From: Bordetella genomosp. 1 | GTDB taxonomy: Bacteria; Pseudomonadota; Gammaproteobacteria; Burkholderiales; Burkholderiaceae_B | NCBI RefSeq assembly: GCF_002261335.1 | Contig: NZ_NEVL01000006.1 | Location: forward strand, 390,593 to 454,592 | Reading direction: 5' to 3' | DNA length: 64,000 bases | Part shown: piece by piece, positions 17,896 to 27,785 of the stretch | Layout: every line of letters starts with the position of its first letter | Numbering within the stretch: position 1 is the first letter of the stretch | Notes under the pieces: generated by a model | Told to the model about the DNA's origin: nothing | The model's input: the letters and a program-made list of their open reading frames with translations, nothing else | Databases searched by the model: none | Program-made: the position numbers and the translations under genes

Positions 17896-18819
17896 ATGAA
17901 AGCTGTGTTCCTCGACGCCAATCCCACGCTGTCCGCCGTGGCCGAACGCCTGCATCGCAAGGATGATCCGCAGCTGGTGATCAACCGCCAGCCCGACATC
18001 ACGTCCGACCAGATCCCGGCCAAGCTCGGCGACGCCGAGATCGCGATCATCGACCACACGCACCTGCCCACCGCCATCGCGCGCGAGTGCAAGTCACTCA
18101 AGCACGTGGTGTTTCTCGGCACGGGCGCGCGCTCGTACATGAATCCGGAAGAGCTGGCCGAGCTCGGCATCGAGGTGCACATCATCAAGGGCTATGGCGA
18201 CACCGCCGTGGCCGAGTGCGCGTTCGCGCTGATGTGGGCCGCCGCCAAGGGCTTCGCCAAGATGGACCGCGGCATGCGCGCCGGCAACTGGCTGCGCACC
18301 GACGCCGTGCAACTCACCGGCAAGACCATCGGCCTGGTGGGCTTCGGCGGCATCGCGGCCGAAGTGGCCCGCCTGGCGCAGGGCGCCGGCATGAAGGTGC
18401 TGGCCTGGAACCGCAGCGCCAAGAGCCATCCGGGCGTGACCTTCGTCAGCCTCGAAGACCTGCTGGCGCAGAGCGACGTGGTGTCGGTGCACCTGCTGCT
18501 CAACGACGAGACGCGCGGCCTGCTGTCGGCCGAACGCATCCAGCAGATGCGCGACGGCGCCATCCTGGTCAACACCGCCCGCGGCGCCATCGTCGACGAG
18601 GCCGCCATGATCGCCGCGCTCAAGAGCGGCAAGCTGGGCGCCGCCGGCCTGGACGTGTTCGAGGTCGAACCGATGCCCGCGCAACATCCGCTCTACGAAC
18701 TCGACAACGTCACGCTGTCGGCCCACTCGGCCTTCCGCACGCCCGAAGCCAGCGACAACCTGGTGCAGGCCGCGCTGAACCACTGCCGTCGCGTGAGCGG
18801 CCAGGGAGCGCAGCAATGA
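17896..18819 (+). CDS. NAD(P)-dependent D-2-hydroxyacid dehydrogenase family protein
   Basis: The 307-residue protein interconverts a 2-keto acid and a D-2-hydroxy acid, by family. The Rossmann loop GLVGFGGIAAEVAR lies near residues 140-155. The catalytic triad is R229 in NTARGAIVDE, E258 in FEVEPMP and H277 in SAHSAF. The start at 17896 (KAVFLDANPTL) follows an AAGGA site. It overlaps the ridA start by four bases (ATGA). The substrate is unknown; the neighbouring aminotransferase could supply the keto acid. Confidence 0.88.
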   Translation: MKAVFLDANPTLSAVAERLHRKDDPQLVINRQPDITSDQIPAKLGDAEIAIIDHTHLPTAIARECKSLKHVVFLGTGARSYMNPEELAELGIEVHIIKGYGDTAVAECAFALMWAAAKGFAKMDRGMRAGNWLRTDAVQLTGKTIGLVGFGGIAAEVARLAQGAGMKVLAWNRSAKSHPGVTFVSLEDLLAQSDVVSVHLLLNDETRGLLSAERIQQMRDGAILVNTARGAIVDEAAMIAALKSGKLGAAGLDVFEVEPMPAQHPLYELDNVTLSAHSAFRTPEASDNLVQAALNHCRRVSGQGAQQ

Positions 18820-19175
18820 GCGAGCGCCTGCCCATCACCCGCCTGGACCAGAACAGCCGCCGCGCGCGCGCGGTGATCCACAACAACACCGTGTACCTCG
18901 CCGGCCACACCGCCGACGACCGCTCGCAGGACATCGGCGGCCAGACCCGCCAGGTCCTGGCCAAGGTCGACGAGATGCTGGCCGCGGCCGGCACCGACAA
19001 GTCGCGCGCGCTGAACGTGACCATCTGGCTCAAGTCGATGGCCGACTTCGCCGGCATGAATGCGGTCTATGATGCCTGGATCGCGTCCGGCCAGGCGCCG
19101 GCGCGGTGCTGCGGCGCGATCGAGCTCGCCGCCCCCGACATCCTCGTTGAAATCATGGTCACGGCCGCCGTCTAG
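18816..19175 (+). CDS. RidA family (YjgF/YER057c) protein
   Basis: The 119-residue protein matches the RidA superfamily (VIHNNTVYLAGHTADD near the start, QVLAKVDEMLAAAGTDKS in the middle, VEIMVTAAV at the end). RidA proteins hydrolyse reactive enamine/imine intermediates released by PLP enzymes. The archetypal catalytic Arg near position 105 is not obvious, since the segment reads PARCCGAIELAAPD, so this may belong to a non-archetypal Rid subgroup. The ATG overlaps the dehydrogenase stop (ATGA) and a PLP aminotransferase follows 27 bases later, a functional context that fits imine handling. Confidence 0.85.
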   Translation: MSERLPITRLDQNSRRARAVIHNNTVYLAGHTADDRSQDIGGQTRQVLAKVDEMLAAAGTDKSRALNVTIWLKSMADFAGMNAVYDAWIASGQAPARCCGAIELAAPDILVEIMVTAAV

Positions 19176-19202
19176 CCCGACCTCACAGAAGCAAAGCAAG
19201 CC

Positions 19203-20438
19203 ATGTCCACCTCTGCTACTCCTGCTGAAAAACCGGTGTTGCGGCGCGCCAGCCGGATCGCCAAGATCGAAGTGTCCGAGATCCTGCGCATCGGCGCGCG
19301 CGCGGCCCAGCTCAAGCGCGACGGCCGCGACGTGATCGTGCTCGGCGCCGGCGAGCCCGACTTCGACACGCCCGACAACGTCAAGCAGGCCGCGGTCCGC
19401 GCGATCGAGGCCGGCGAAACCAAGTACACGCTGCTCGACGGCACGATCGCGCTGAAAACCGCGATCGCGGGCAAGTTCAAGCGCGAAAACGGCCTCGATT
19501 TCGGCCTCGACCAGATCACGGCCAGCGCCGGCGCCAAGCAGGTGATCCACAACGCGCTGATGGCCACGCTCGACGCGGGCGACGAAGTCATCGTCGTCAC
19601 GCCGTACTGGACCTCCTACGCCGACATGATCACCATCGCCGGCGGCACGACCGTGCAGGTCGATGCGCGCGAAGAAAACGGCTTCCTGCTGGATCCGGCC
19701 GATCTCGAACGCGCCATCACGCCGCGCACCCGCTGGCTGATGCTGAACTCGCCGTCCAACCCCTCGGGCGCGGCCTACGACGAGGCGCGGCTGCGCGCCA
19801 TCGCCGACGTGCTGCTGCGTCATCCGCACGTGTGGCTGCTGGCCGACGACATCTACGAACACCTGATCTATGACGGCTTTGCCTTCAAGACCATGGTGCA
19901 GGTGGAGCCGAAGCTGGCCGACCGCACGCTCACGGTCAACGGCCTGTCCAAGGCCTACGCCATGACAGGCTGGCGCCTGGGTTATGCGGGCGGCCCGAAA
20001 GAACTGATCGCCGCGATGGCGGTGGTGCAGAGCCAGAGCACGTCGAACCCGTGCTCGGTGACGCAGGCCGCCGCGATCGAAGCGCTCAATGGGCCGCAGG
20101 ACGTGCTGGCCGAACGGCGTGAGTCGTTCCGCCGCCGCCGCGACCTGGTGGTGGACGCGCTCAACGCCATCCCCGGCATCCGCTGCCGCCGTCCGGAAGG
20201 CGCGTTCTACACCTACGCAAATTGCGAAGGCGTGCTGGGCAAGACCACGCCGAAGGGCCAGAAGCTGGCCACCGACGCGGACTTCTGCGCCTACCTGCTC
20301 AACGACCACGACGTGGCCGTGGTGCCGGGCAGCATCTTCGGCCTCGCGCCGTACTTCCGCATCAGCTACGCCACCTCCGAAGCCCAGCTGCGTACTGCCA
20401 TGGAACGCATCGGCCGGGCCGTGAGCGAACTGCGCTGA
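19203..20438 (+). CDS. Class I/II pyridoxal phosphate-dependent aminotransferase
   Basis: The 411-residue enzyme is an aspartate/aromatic-type aminotransferase of fold type I. The PLP lysine is K250 in NGLSKAYAMTGWRLGYA. Other marks are GAGEPDFDTPDNVKQAA near the N-terminus, NSPSNPSGAAYDE, the DDIYEHLIYD aspartate region and the C-terminal arginine in YFRISYAT. It ends the gntR-led operon. It would convert an amino acid and a 2-keto acid, and the product could feed the dehydrogenase or the ThDP enzyme. The precise substrate is not readable from the sequence. Confidence 0.92.
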   Translation: MSTSATPAEKPVLRRASRIAKIEVSEILRIGARAAQLKRDGRDVIVLGAGEPDFDTPDNVKQAAVRAIEAGETKYTLLDGTIALKTAIAGKFKRENGLDFGLDQITASAGAKQVIHNALMATLDAGDEVIVVTPYWTSYADMITIAGGTTVQVDAREENGFLLDPADLERAITPRTRWLMLNSPSNPSGAAYDEARLRAIADVLLRHPHVWLLADDIYEHLIYDGFAFKTMVQVEPKLADRTLTVNGLSKAYAMTGWRLGYAGGPKELIAAMAVVQSQSTSNPCSVTQAAAIEALNGPQDVLAERRESFRRRRDLVVDALNAIPGIRCRRPEGAFYTYANCEGVLGKTTPKGQKLATDADFCAYLLNDHDVAVVPGSIFGLAPYFRISYATSEAQLRTAMERIGRAVSELR

Positions 20439-20516
20439 CCCTGGCGGCGTGCGCGGCCCCCGCGCACGCCCCACCGCCGGCCATGCAGCACCGGCCGGCG
20501 GCGCGGCCGCGCCGCC

Positions 20517-20924
20517 TTATTTCACCTGGAACGCCTCGTCGACCGGCACCTGCATGGCCGTGACGAGCGCATTGGTCTGCGCCGCCATCCCGATCACCGC
20601 CACCAGCTCGGCGTGCGCCTGGTCGGTCATGCCCTTGGCCTTCGCCGCCGCCGTGTGCGAGTGGATGCAGTAGGCGCAGCCGTTCGCCGTTGACACGGCG
20701 ATGTAGATCATCTCGCGCACCAGCGGCGAGAGCTCGCCGTCGCTCATCATCACCTGCTTGAGCTGGCCCCAGGTGCGCTCGAGCGCCGGCGGATCGTTGG
20801 CGAGCGCGCGCCAGAAGTTGTTCACGAAATCCGATTTGCGCGTGGCGCGGATGTCTTCGAACACCGCCCAGGCCTGCGGGTTGTTGCGCACTTCGTCGTC
20901 GCTCAGCAATCGCACGGTCGACAT
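20517..20924 (-). CDS. Carboxymuconolactone decarboxylase/AhpD-like family protein
   Basis: The 135-residue protein has the AhpD-like core with the redox motif CAYCIHSH (Cys-x2-Cys-x3-His), preceded by SPLVREMIYIAVSTANG. Members act as thiol peroxidase-like reductants or as ring-opening/decarboxylating enzymes; the CxxCxxxH pattern favours a redox role. It starts at the ATG at 20924 and lies 47 bases from the end of the LysR gene on the same strand. It is convergent with the aminotransferase. Confidence 0.82.
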   Translation of the reverse strand: MSTVRLLSDDEVRNNPQAWAVFEDIRATRKSDFVNNFWRALANDPPALERTWGQLKQVMMSDGELSPLVREMIYIAVSTANGCAYCIHSHTAAAKAKGMTDQAHAELVAVIGMAAQTNALVTAMQVPVDEAFQVK

Positions 20925-20971
20925 GAGGTTTCTCCAGCGATGGCGCACCGGCGGGCGCGCCCTGCGATCGA

Positions 20972-21925
20972 CTATATCCCAGCCGGCGCGCGCGCCACGC
21001 CGGCCGGCGCCAGCAGGCCCGGGCGGCCCTCGTGCTCCGCATGGGCGCAGGCGAGGATGTATTCGATCATCATGGCCAGCGCCCGCGGCGGATGGCGGTT
21101 GGGCATGTAGAGCATGTACATCGCGCGGCCGAAGATGCTGAGGCGCCATTGCGGCAACACCTGCACCAGCTCGCCACGCGCCAGGTCTTCGTGCACCACG
21201 TAGTCGGGCAGCACGCCGATGCCCAGCCCCGACTGCACCGCCGCGCGCAGAAACGCATAGTTGCGCGACACCACCGTGGGCTCGAGCACCACGTGCTCGC
21301 GCGGCTGTGCGTCACGATAGGCCGACAGGCGCAGCGGCCGCCCGATCACCGCCGCGCTCACCACCGGCAGCTGCGTCAGCGCGGCCGGCGCCTGCGGCAG
21401 GCCGCGGCGCGCCACGTAGTCGTGCGAGGCGCAGGCCACGTAGCGCACCTGGCCGAGCTCGCGCGCGACCAGGTTCTGCGGCGGCTCCGACATGATGCGC
21501 ACGGCGATGTCGACCTCGTCGCGCAGCAGGTCCTCCACGCTGTTCTCGAACAGCACGTCGAGCACGATGTCGGGATAGGTCTGCTTGAACGACAGCAGCC
21601 AGGGCTGCATCACGAACTGGCCGTAGCCGCTCGGCACGCTCAGGCGCACCCGCCCCTGCGGCGTCTTGCCCAGCGTGTCGATCGACTCGCGCGCGGCCAC
21701 CAGCTCCTCGCGGATCGCGCGGCCGTGCTGATACAGCTTGAGCCCGATCTCCGTGGCCTCGACGTGGCGGGTGGTGCGCCGCACGAGCTGCATCCCCACC
21801 GAACGCTCGAGCTGGGTCAGGTGATAGCTCACGTTGGCGCGCGTCATCTTGAGCCGGCGCGCGGCCTCGCTCAGATTGCCGGCGTCGAGTATCTCCACCA
21901 GCAGGGTCAGGGATTTGGTGTCCAT
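20972..21925 (-). CDS. LysR-family transcriptional regulator
   Basis: The 317-residue regulator has an N-terminal winged HTH (LVEILDAGNLSEAARRLKMTRANVSYHLTQLERSVG, residues about 8-45, quoted here in part: AARRLKMTRANVSYHL) and a C-terminal periplasmic-binding-like effector domain. The ATG at 21925 is preceded by GGAGC; the longer frame adds eight residues without support. It is divergent from the pim-like beta-oxidation operon (158 bases between starts) and is its likely regulator. Confidence 0.9.
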   Translation of the reverse strand: MDTKSLTLLVEILDAGNLSEAARRLKMTRANVSYHLTQLERSVGMQLVRRTTRHVEATEIGLKLYQHGRAIREELVAARESIDTLGKTPQGRVRLSVPSGYGQFVMQPWLLSFKQTYPDIVLDVLFENSVEDLLRDEVDIAVRIMSEPPQNLVARELGQVRYVACASHDYVARRGLPQAPAALTQLPVVSAAVIGRPLRLSAYRDAQPREHVVLEPTVVSRNYAFLRAAVQSGLGIGVLPDYVVHEDLARGELVQVLPQWRLSIFGRAMYMLYMPNRHPPRALAMMIEYILACAHAEHEGRPGLLAPAGVARAPAGI

Positions 21926-22083
21926 CGGGGGCTCCTTCGCGCTGATTGTCAAATTTTATTGAACGCCCTGTCAATTGCCGATGCCATTGTCAAGAAGGAT
22001 TTGCTGAGAAAGAATGAATGCACAACATCAACCGGACAGCGCGGGCCTTGCGGCCCAGCGCCGCCGCAAGGAGACAACGCCCG

Positions 22084-24243
22084 ATGGCCGACACCGCCAC
22101 CGGCGCCGTACAGGCGCGCCGCCACGACGACCTGCTCGTCCTCACGCTCGACAATCCGCCGGTCAATGCCCTGGGCGCGGCCGTGCGCCGGGCCCTGCGC
22201 GATGCCGTGACCGCCGCCCAGTCCGATCCCGCAGTCGCCGCCATCCTGATCCTGGGCGCGGGCCGCCAGTTCAGCGCGGGCGCCGACATCCGTGAGTTCG
22301 GCCAGGCGCCGCAACCGCCGTCGCTGCCCGAGGTCCTCGATCTGATCGAGGCCAGCACCAAGCCCGTGTTCGCCGCCCTGCACGGCCACGCGCTCGGCGG
22401 CGGCCTCGAGCTCGCGCTGGCCGCGCACTATCGCGTCGCGCTGGCGGGCACCCGGCTCGGTCTGCCCGAGGTCACGCTCGGCCTGCTGCCCGGCGCCGGC
22501 GGCACGCAGCGCGCGCCGCGCCTGATGGGCGCCGCCGCCGCGCTCGACCTGATGCTGGGCGGCCAGCCGCTCGCCGCCGAGCGCGCACGCCAGGCCGGTT
22601 TGCTCGACGCGATGATCGAGGGCGAGACCCACACGCTCGAGGCGCAGGCGATTGCCTGGGCCACGGCGCGCCTGAAGGCGGGCGCCGGCCCCCGGCCCAC
22701 GCGCGACGCGCAGGGCCTGGCCGATGCCGCCGCCACGCGCGCCGCGCTGGAGGCCGCAGACGCCCGCAATGCCCGCCAGGCGCGCGGGCTGTCTGCGCCG
22801 CCCCGCATCGTCGACGCCGTGCGTGCGGCGCTCGAGCTGCCGTTCGAGGCTGGCCTCAAGCGCGAGCGCGAGCATTTCCTGGCCTGCGTGGCGAGCCCGC
22901 AGCGCGCCGCGCTGGTGCACGCCTTCTTCGCGGAACGCGAAGCCGCCCGCGTGCCCGGCCTGGACGGCGCGCAACCGCTCGATCTGCAGGTCTGCGGCGT
23001 GGTCGGCGGCGGCACCATGGGCGCCGGCATCGCCGTGAGCCTGCTCGACGCGGGGCTGCGCGTGGTGATGGTGGAGCAGGACGACGCGGCGCTCGCGCGC
23101 GGCCTGGCGCGCGTGGAACAGGTCTATGCGCTGCTCGAAGAGACGGGGCGCATGGGCGCCGACCAGAAGGCCGGGCGCATGGCGCGCATCACCGGGGCGA
23201 CGCGCTACGAGGCGCTGGCCGAGGCCGACCTCGTCATCGAAGCGGTGTTCGAGGACATGGCGGTCAAGCGCAGCGTGTTCCGCGAGCTCGACCGCGTGGC
23301 CCGCGCGGACGCCCTGCTCGCCACCAATACCTCCTATCTGGACGTCAATGAGATTGCGGCCGCAACCAAGCGGCCGCGGTCGGTCATCGGCCTGCACTTC
23401 TTCTCGCCGGCCAACATCATGAAGCTGGTGGAAGTGGTGGTGGGCGCGGCCACCGGCCCGCAGGCGCTCGCCACCGGCCTTGCGCTCGCCAGGCGCCTGG
23501 GCAAGACGGCGGTGCGCGCAGGCGTGTGCGACGGCTTCATCGGCAACCGCATTCTCGCCGTCTATCGCCAGGCGGCCGACCTGATGCTGGAAGACGGCGC
23601 CTCACCCTACGAGATCGACGCCGCCGTGCGCGACTTCGGCTATCCGATGGGGCCCTACCAGATGGCGGATCTCGCCGGCGGCGACATCGGCTGGGCCACG
23701 CGCAAGCGTCGCGCCGCCACGCGCGATCCGGCGCTGCGCTACGTGCAGATTCCCGATCGGCTGTGCGAGCGCGGCTGGTTCGGCCAGAAGACCGGGCGCG
23801 GCTTCTATCGCTACGCCGACGGCGCGCGCCAGGGCACGCCCGACCCCGAGGTGCTGGCCATCATCGCGGCCGAGCGCGCCCGCGCCGGCGTGCAGCCGCA
23901 GGCCTTCGGCGCCGACGACATCATGCGGCGCTACCTCGCCGCCATGGTCAACGAAGCCGCGCGCGTGCTGGCCGAAGGCATTGCGCTGCGCCCCTCGGAC
24001 ATCGACGTGGTGTTCCTGCGCGGCTACGGCTTCCCGCGCCATCTCGGCGGGCCGCTGTTTCACGCCGACCGGGTCGGCCTGCCGCAGATCCTGCAGGACA
24101 TCCGCCGCTTCGCGCCGCAGGACCGGCGCTTCTGGCAGCCCGCGCCGCTGCTGGTCGCGCTGGCCGAGAGCGGCCGCGATTTCGCCAGCCTCAACGCCAC
24201 GCCGGGCGCCGCCCGGACCTCACAGGAAGCCTCGCATGCGTGA
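22084..24243 (+). CDS. Bifunctional enoyl-CoA hydratase/3-hydroxyacyl-CoA dehydrogenase (FadB/PimF-like)
   Basis: The 719-residue protein carries two activities. Residues 1-190 form a crotonase domain with the oxyanion segments [14 protein letters not shown] and [14 protein letters not shown], and [16 protein letters not shown] holds a catalytic Glu. From about residue 305 an NAD-binding domain begins ([19 protein letters not shown]), followed by [13 protein letters not shown] and the C-terminal 3-hydroxyacyl-CoA dehydrogenase domains. The ATG at 22084 follows AAGGAG; the longer frame starts in the promoter. It overlaps the thiolase start by eight bases. It performs hydration and oxidation steps of a beta-oxidation route, as PimF does for dicarboxyl-CoA. 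Confidence 0.92.
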   Translation: MADTATGAVQARRHDDLLVLTLDNPPVNALGAAVRRALRDAVTAAQSDPAVAAILILGAGRQFSAGADIREFGQAPQPPSLPEVLDLIEASTKPVFAALHGHALGGGLELALAAHYRVALAGTRLGLPEVTLGLLPGAGGTQRAPRLMGAAAALDLMLGGQPLAAERARQAGLLDAMIEGETHTLEAQAIAWATARLKAGAGPRPTRDAQGLADAAATRAALEAADARNARQARGLSAPPRIVDAVRAALELPFEAGLKREREHFLACVASPQRAALVHAFFAEREAARVPGLDGAQPLDLQVCGVVGGGTMGAGIAVSLLDAGLRVVMVEQDDAALARGLARVEQVYALLEETGRMGADQKAGRMARITGATRYEALAEADLVIEAVFEDMAVKRSVFRELDRVARADALLATNTSYLDVNEIAAATKRPRSVIGLHFFSPANIMKLVEVVVGAATGPQALATGLALARRLGKTAVRAGVCDGFIGNRILAVYRQAADLMLEDGASPYEIDAAVRDFGYPMGPYQMADLAGGDIGWATRKRRAATRDPALRYVQIPDRLCERGWFGQKTGRGFYRYADGARQGTPDPEVLAIIAAERARAGVQPQAFGADDIMRRYLAAMVNEAARVLAEGIALRPSDIDVVFLRGYGFPRHLGGPLFHADRVGLPQILQDIRRFAPQDRRFWQPAPLLVALAESGRDFASLNATPGAARTSQEASHA

Positions 24244-25414
24244 AGCCGTCATCGTCGCCACCGCGCGCACGCCCATCACCAAGGCCCATCGCGGCGAATT
24301 CAATCTGATCGCCGGCCCGACGCTGGCCGCCCACGCGATCACGGCCGCCGTGGCGCGCGCCGGCATCGATCCCGCCCTCATCGAGGACGCGCTGATCGGC
24401 TGCGGCTACCCCGAAGGCAACACGGGCCGCAACGTGGCGCGCCAGGCCGTGATCCGCGCCGGCCTGCCCGTGAGCGTGGGCGGCGCCACCATCAACCGCT
24501 ACTGCGCCTCGGGCCTGCAGGCGATCGCCTCGGCCGCGAGCCGCATCATCGTCGACGGCGCGCCCGCCATGATCGCCGGCGGCGTCGAGACCGTCTCGGC
24601 GATCCGCACGCGCGACGACGGCAGCGGCCTCGATCCCTGGCTGGTGGCACACAAGCCCGAGATCTACCTGCCGATGATCGAGACCGCCGACATCGTGGCC
24701 GCGCGCTACGGCATCAGCCGCGAGGACCAGGATCGCTTCGCGGTGCAGAGCCAGGCCCGCACCGAGGCGGCGCAGCGCGAGGGCCGCTACGACGCGGAGA
24801 TCATCCCGGTCACCACCCGCATGCGGGTCACCGACAAGGCCACCGGCGCGAGCGAGGAGCGCGAGGTGACCATCGACCGCGACACCTGCAATCGCGCCGG
24901 CACGCGCTACGAAGCCATCGCCGCGCTCGAACCCGTGCGCGGCGCGGGCCAGTTCGTCACGGCCGGCAATGCCTCGCAGCTCTCCGACGGTGCCGCGGCC
25001 TGCGTGCTGATGGAGGCGCGCGAGGCCGAACGCGCCGGCCTCGCGCCGCTGGGCGCCTTTCGCGGCTTGGCCATCGCGGGCTGCGAGCCCGACGAAATGG
25101 GCATCGGCCCGGTCTACGCCGTGCCGCGCCTGCTCGCCCGCCATGGCCTGAGCGTGGACGACATCGATCTGTGGGAACTGAACGAGGCCTTCGCCTCGCA
25201 GGCCCTCTATTGCCAGCGCAAGCTCGGCATTCCGATGGAGCGCCTGAACGTGAACGGCGGCGCCATCGCGCTGGGTCATCCGTTCGGCGTGACCGGCGCG
25301 CGCCTGGTCGGCCACGTGCTGCTGGAAGGCCGCCGCCGTGGCGCCCGCCGCGCGGTGGTCACCATGTGCGTGGGCGGCGGCATGGGCGCGGCCGGCCTGT
25401 TCGACATTTACTGA
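24236..25414 (+). CDS. Acetyl-CoA acyltransferase (thiolase, PimB/FadA-like)
   Basis: This 392-residue thiolase cleaves 3-ketoacyl-CoA with CoA. Its catalytic residues are C90 in [10 protein letters not shown]348 in [10 protein letters not shown] and C378 in [10 protein letters not shown]. The ATG at 24236 lies inside the end of the preceding gene (eight-base overlap), implying coupled expression, and acyl-CoA dehydrogenase genes follow. The length and order hydratase/dehydrogenase then thiolase then two dehydrogenases resemble the pim cluster for odd or even dicarboxylates. Confidence 0.93.
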   Translation: MREAVIVATARTPITKAHRGEFNLIAGPTLAAHAITAAVARAGIDPALIEDALIGCGYPEGNTGRNVARQAVIRAGLPVSVGGATINRYCASGLQAIASAASRIIVDGAPAMIAGGVETVSAIRTRDDGSGLDPWLVAHKPEIYLPMIETADIVAARYGISREDQDRFAVQSQARTEAAQREGRYDAEIIPVTTRMRVTDKATGASEEREVTIDRDTCNRAGTRYEAIAALEPVRGAGQFVTAGNASQLSDGAAACVLMEAREAERAGLAPLGAFRGLAIAGCEPDEMGIGPVYAVPRLLARHGLSVDDIDLWELNEAFASQALYCQRKLGIPMERLNVNGGAIALGHPFGVTGARLVGHVLLEGRRRGARRAVVTMCVGGGMGAAGLFDIY

Positions 25415-25422
25415 GGTAGACG

Positions 25423-26619
25423 ATGGATCTGGAATTCACCCCCGAAGAACGCGCCTTTCGCGACACCGTGCGCGCGTTCCTGCGCGAGAACCTGCCCGAG
25501 CGCCTCTCGGCCAAGGTGCACGGCGGCAAGCACCTGAGCCGCGACGACATGAGCGAGTGGCACGCGATCCTGAATGCGCGCGGCTGGCTCGCCAGCCACT
25601 GGCCGGTCGAGCACGGCGGCACGGGCTGGACCACGGTGCAGAAGTTCATCTTCGAGAACGAGTGCGCGCTGGCCGGTGCGCCGCGCATCGTGCCGTTCGG
25701 CCTCAGCATGCTGGGACCGGTGCTCATCAAGTACGGCGACGAGGCGCAGAAGCGCTACTGGCTGCCGCGCATCCTGAGCGGCGCCGACTGGTGGTGCCAG
25801 GGCTACTCCGAACCCGGCGCCGGCTCCGACCTCGCCTCGCTCAAGACCACCGCGGTGCGCGACGGCGACAGCTACGTCGTGAATGGGCAGAAGACCTGGA
25901 CCACGCTGGGCCAGTACGCCAACATGATCTTCTGCCTCGTGCGCACCGCCACCGAAGGCCGGCCGCAGGAGGGCATCAGCTTTCTGCTGATCGACATGGA
26001 CTCGCCGGGCATCGAGGTGCGCCCCATCATCACGCTGGACGGCGAACATGAAGTCAACGAAGTGTTCTTCTCCGACGTGCGCGTGCCCGCCGCCAACCTG
26101 GTGGGCGCCGAGAACCGCGGCTGGACCTGCGCCAAGTACCTGCTCACCTACGAACGCACCAACATCGCCGGGGTCGGCCAGTCCACCGCCGCGCTGGCGC
26201 GGCTCAAGCAGGTGGCGCGGCGCCAGCGCCGCGGCGGCCAGGCGCTGATCGACGACGTCGACTTCGCCGCCCGGCTCGCGCGCGTGGAGATCGAGCTCGA
26301 CAACATGCGCACCACCAATCTGCGCGTGATCGCGGCCGCGGCCCAGGGCGGCGTGCCGGGCGCCGAGAGCTCCATGCTCAAGGTGCGCGGCACCGAGATC
26401 CGCCAGGAGATCACGGCACTCAACCGCCTGGCGATGGGCCCCTACGCGCGGCCCTATGTCGCGGCCGCGTTGGAATCCGGCTATGCCGGCGAGCGCATCG
26501 GGCCCGAGGGCGCCGACAGCGCCGCCGCGCAGTACTTCAACAACCGCAAGCTGTCGATCTTCGGCGGCTCCAACGAAATCCAGAAGAACATCATCACCAA
26601 GATGATGCTCGGCCTGTAG
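25423..26619 (+). CDS. Acyl-CoA dehydrogenase, PimC-like large subunit
   Basis: The 398-residue FAD enzyme has GYSEPGAGSDLASLKT (FAD/substrate loop) near residue 126, KTWTTLGQYANMIF, and the C-terminal GGSNEIQKNIITKMML. Its N-terminus (DLEFTPEERAFRDTVRAFL) and the WPVEHGGTGW motif resemble pimeloyl-CoA dehydrogenase large subunits. A second, divergent dehydrogenase follows 11 bases later, so the two probably form a heteromeric enzyme. The chain length and nature of the acyl-CoA cannot be read. Confidence 0.88.
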   Translation: MDLEFTPEERAFRDTVRAFLRENLPERLSAKVHGGKHLSRDDMSEWHAILNARGWLASHWPVEHGGTGWTTVQKFIFENECALAGAPRIVPFGLSMLGPVLIKYGDEAQKRYWLPRILSGADWWCQGYSEPGAGSDLASLKTTAVRDGDSYVVNGQKTWTTLGQYANMIFCLVRTATEGRPQEGISFLLIDMDSPGIEVRPIITLDGEHEVNEVFFSDVRVPAANLVGAENRGWTCAKYLLTYERTNIAGVGQSTAALARLKQVARRQRRGGQALIDDVDFAARLARVEIELDNMRTTNLRVIAAAAQGGVPGAESSMLKVRGTEIRQEITALNRLAMGPYARPYVAAALESGYAGERIGPEGADSAAAQYFNNRKLSIFGGSNEIQKNIITKMMLGL

Positions 26620-26630
26620 GAAGCCGCATC

Positions 26631-27785
26631 ATGAACTTTGAACACACCGAAGACCGCCGCATGCTGGGCGACATGCTGCGCCGCTTCGTCTCCGAGCAGT
26701 ACGACTTCGCCACGCGCGACGCGATCGCCACGTCGGACACCGGTTTTCGCCGCGACATGTGGCAGCGCTTCGCCGAACTCGGCGCCGTCGGCGCGCTGTT
26801 CGCCGAGGCCGATGGCGGCCTGGGCGGCGCGGGCTTCGACATCGGCGTGGTGTTCGAGGCGCTCGGCCGCGGCCTGGTCGTGGAGCCCTTTCTCGACACG
26901 CTGGTGGTGGGCAGCGCCATCGCGGCGGTTGGCACCGATGCGCAGCGCGCACGGCTCGCCGCGCTGATCGACGGCAGCACGGTGGCCGCGCTGGCGCACG
27001 CCGAGCCCGACACCGGCTATGCCCTGAGCGAGGTCGGCACCCGCGCCGAGCGCGACGGCGAGGGCTGGGTGCTCGACGGCGAGAAGGCCGTGGTGGCGCT
27101 GGGCGACCAGGCCGATCTGCTGCTGGTGTCGGCGCGGGTGCGCGGCGCACGCGACGCGGCCCACAGCATCGCGCTGTTTCTCGTGCCCGCCGACGCGCCG
27201 GGCGTGGCGCGCCGCGGCTATCCGCTCATCGACGGCGGCCGCGCCGCCGAGGTCACGCTGACGCAGGTGCGGGTGCCGGCCGAGGCCGCGCTCGGCACGC
27301 CGGACCAGGGCCACGACGTGCTGGAGCGGGCCGTGGGCCGCGGCATCCTGGCGCTGTGCGCCGAGGCCGTGGGCGCGATGGACTGCGCCCGCGACGCCAC
27401 GCTGGAATACCTGCAGACGCGCAAGCAGTTCGGCCAGGTCATCGGCCGCTTCCAGGCCCTGCAACACCGCATGGCCGACCTGCTGATCGAAATCGAGCAG
27501 GCACGCTCGGCCGTGATCAACGCCGCCGCCGCGCTCGACCATCCCGACCGCGCCGTGCGCGAACGCGCGCTGTCGGCGGCCAAGGTCACGATCGGCCGCG
27601 TCGGCACGCGCGTGGCCGAAGAGAGCATCCAGCTGCACGGCGGCATCGGCATGACCTGGGAGCTGCCGCTGGCGCACTACGCCAAGCGGCTGGTGATGAT
27701 CAACCACCAGTTCGGCGACGAAGACCATCATCTGCGCCGCTACATCGCGCTGGGCCGCGCCCTGCCCGCGGAGGCGGCGGCATGA
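26631..27785 (+). CDS. Acyl-CoA dehydrogenase, PimD-like small subunit
   Basis: The 384-residue protein is a second, more divergent acyl-CoA dehydrogenase: the middle is shortened around the substrate loop (AEPDTGYALSEVGT), while the C-terminal half has YLQTRKQFGQVIGRFQALQH and LHGGIGMTWELPLAHY, the FAD-contact and catalytic regions. This split of conserved motifs between two adjacent genes is typical of PimC/PimD-type heteromers. The stop overlaps the ligase start (ATGA). Confidence 0.87.
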   Translation: MNFEHTEDRRMLGDMLRRFVSEQYDFATRDAIATSDTGFRRDMWQRFAELGAVGALFAEADGGLGGAGFDIGVVFEALGRGLVVEPFLDTLVVGSAIAAVGTDAQRARLAALIDGSTVAALAHAEPDTGYALSEVGTRAERDGEGWVLDGEKAVVALGDQADLLLVSARVRGARDAAHSIALFLVPADAPGVARRGYPLIDGGRAAEVTLTQVRVPAEAALGTPDQGHDVLERAVGRGILALCAEAVGAMDCARDATLEYLQTRKQFGQVIGRFQALQHRMADLLIEIEQARSAVINAAAALDHPDRAVRERALSAAKVTIGRVGTRVAEESIQLHGGIGMTWELPLAHYAKRLVMINHQFGDEDHHLRRYIALGRALPAEAAA

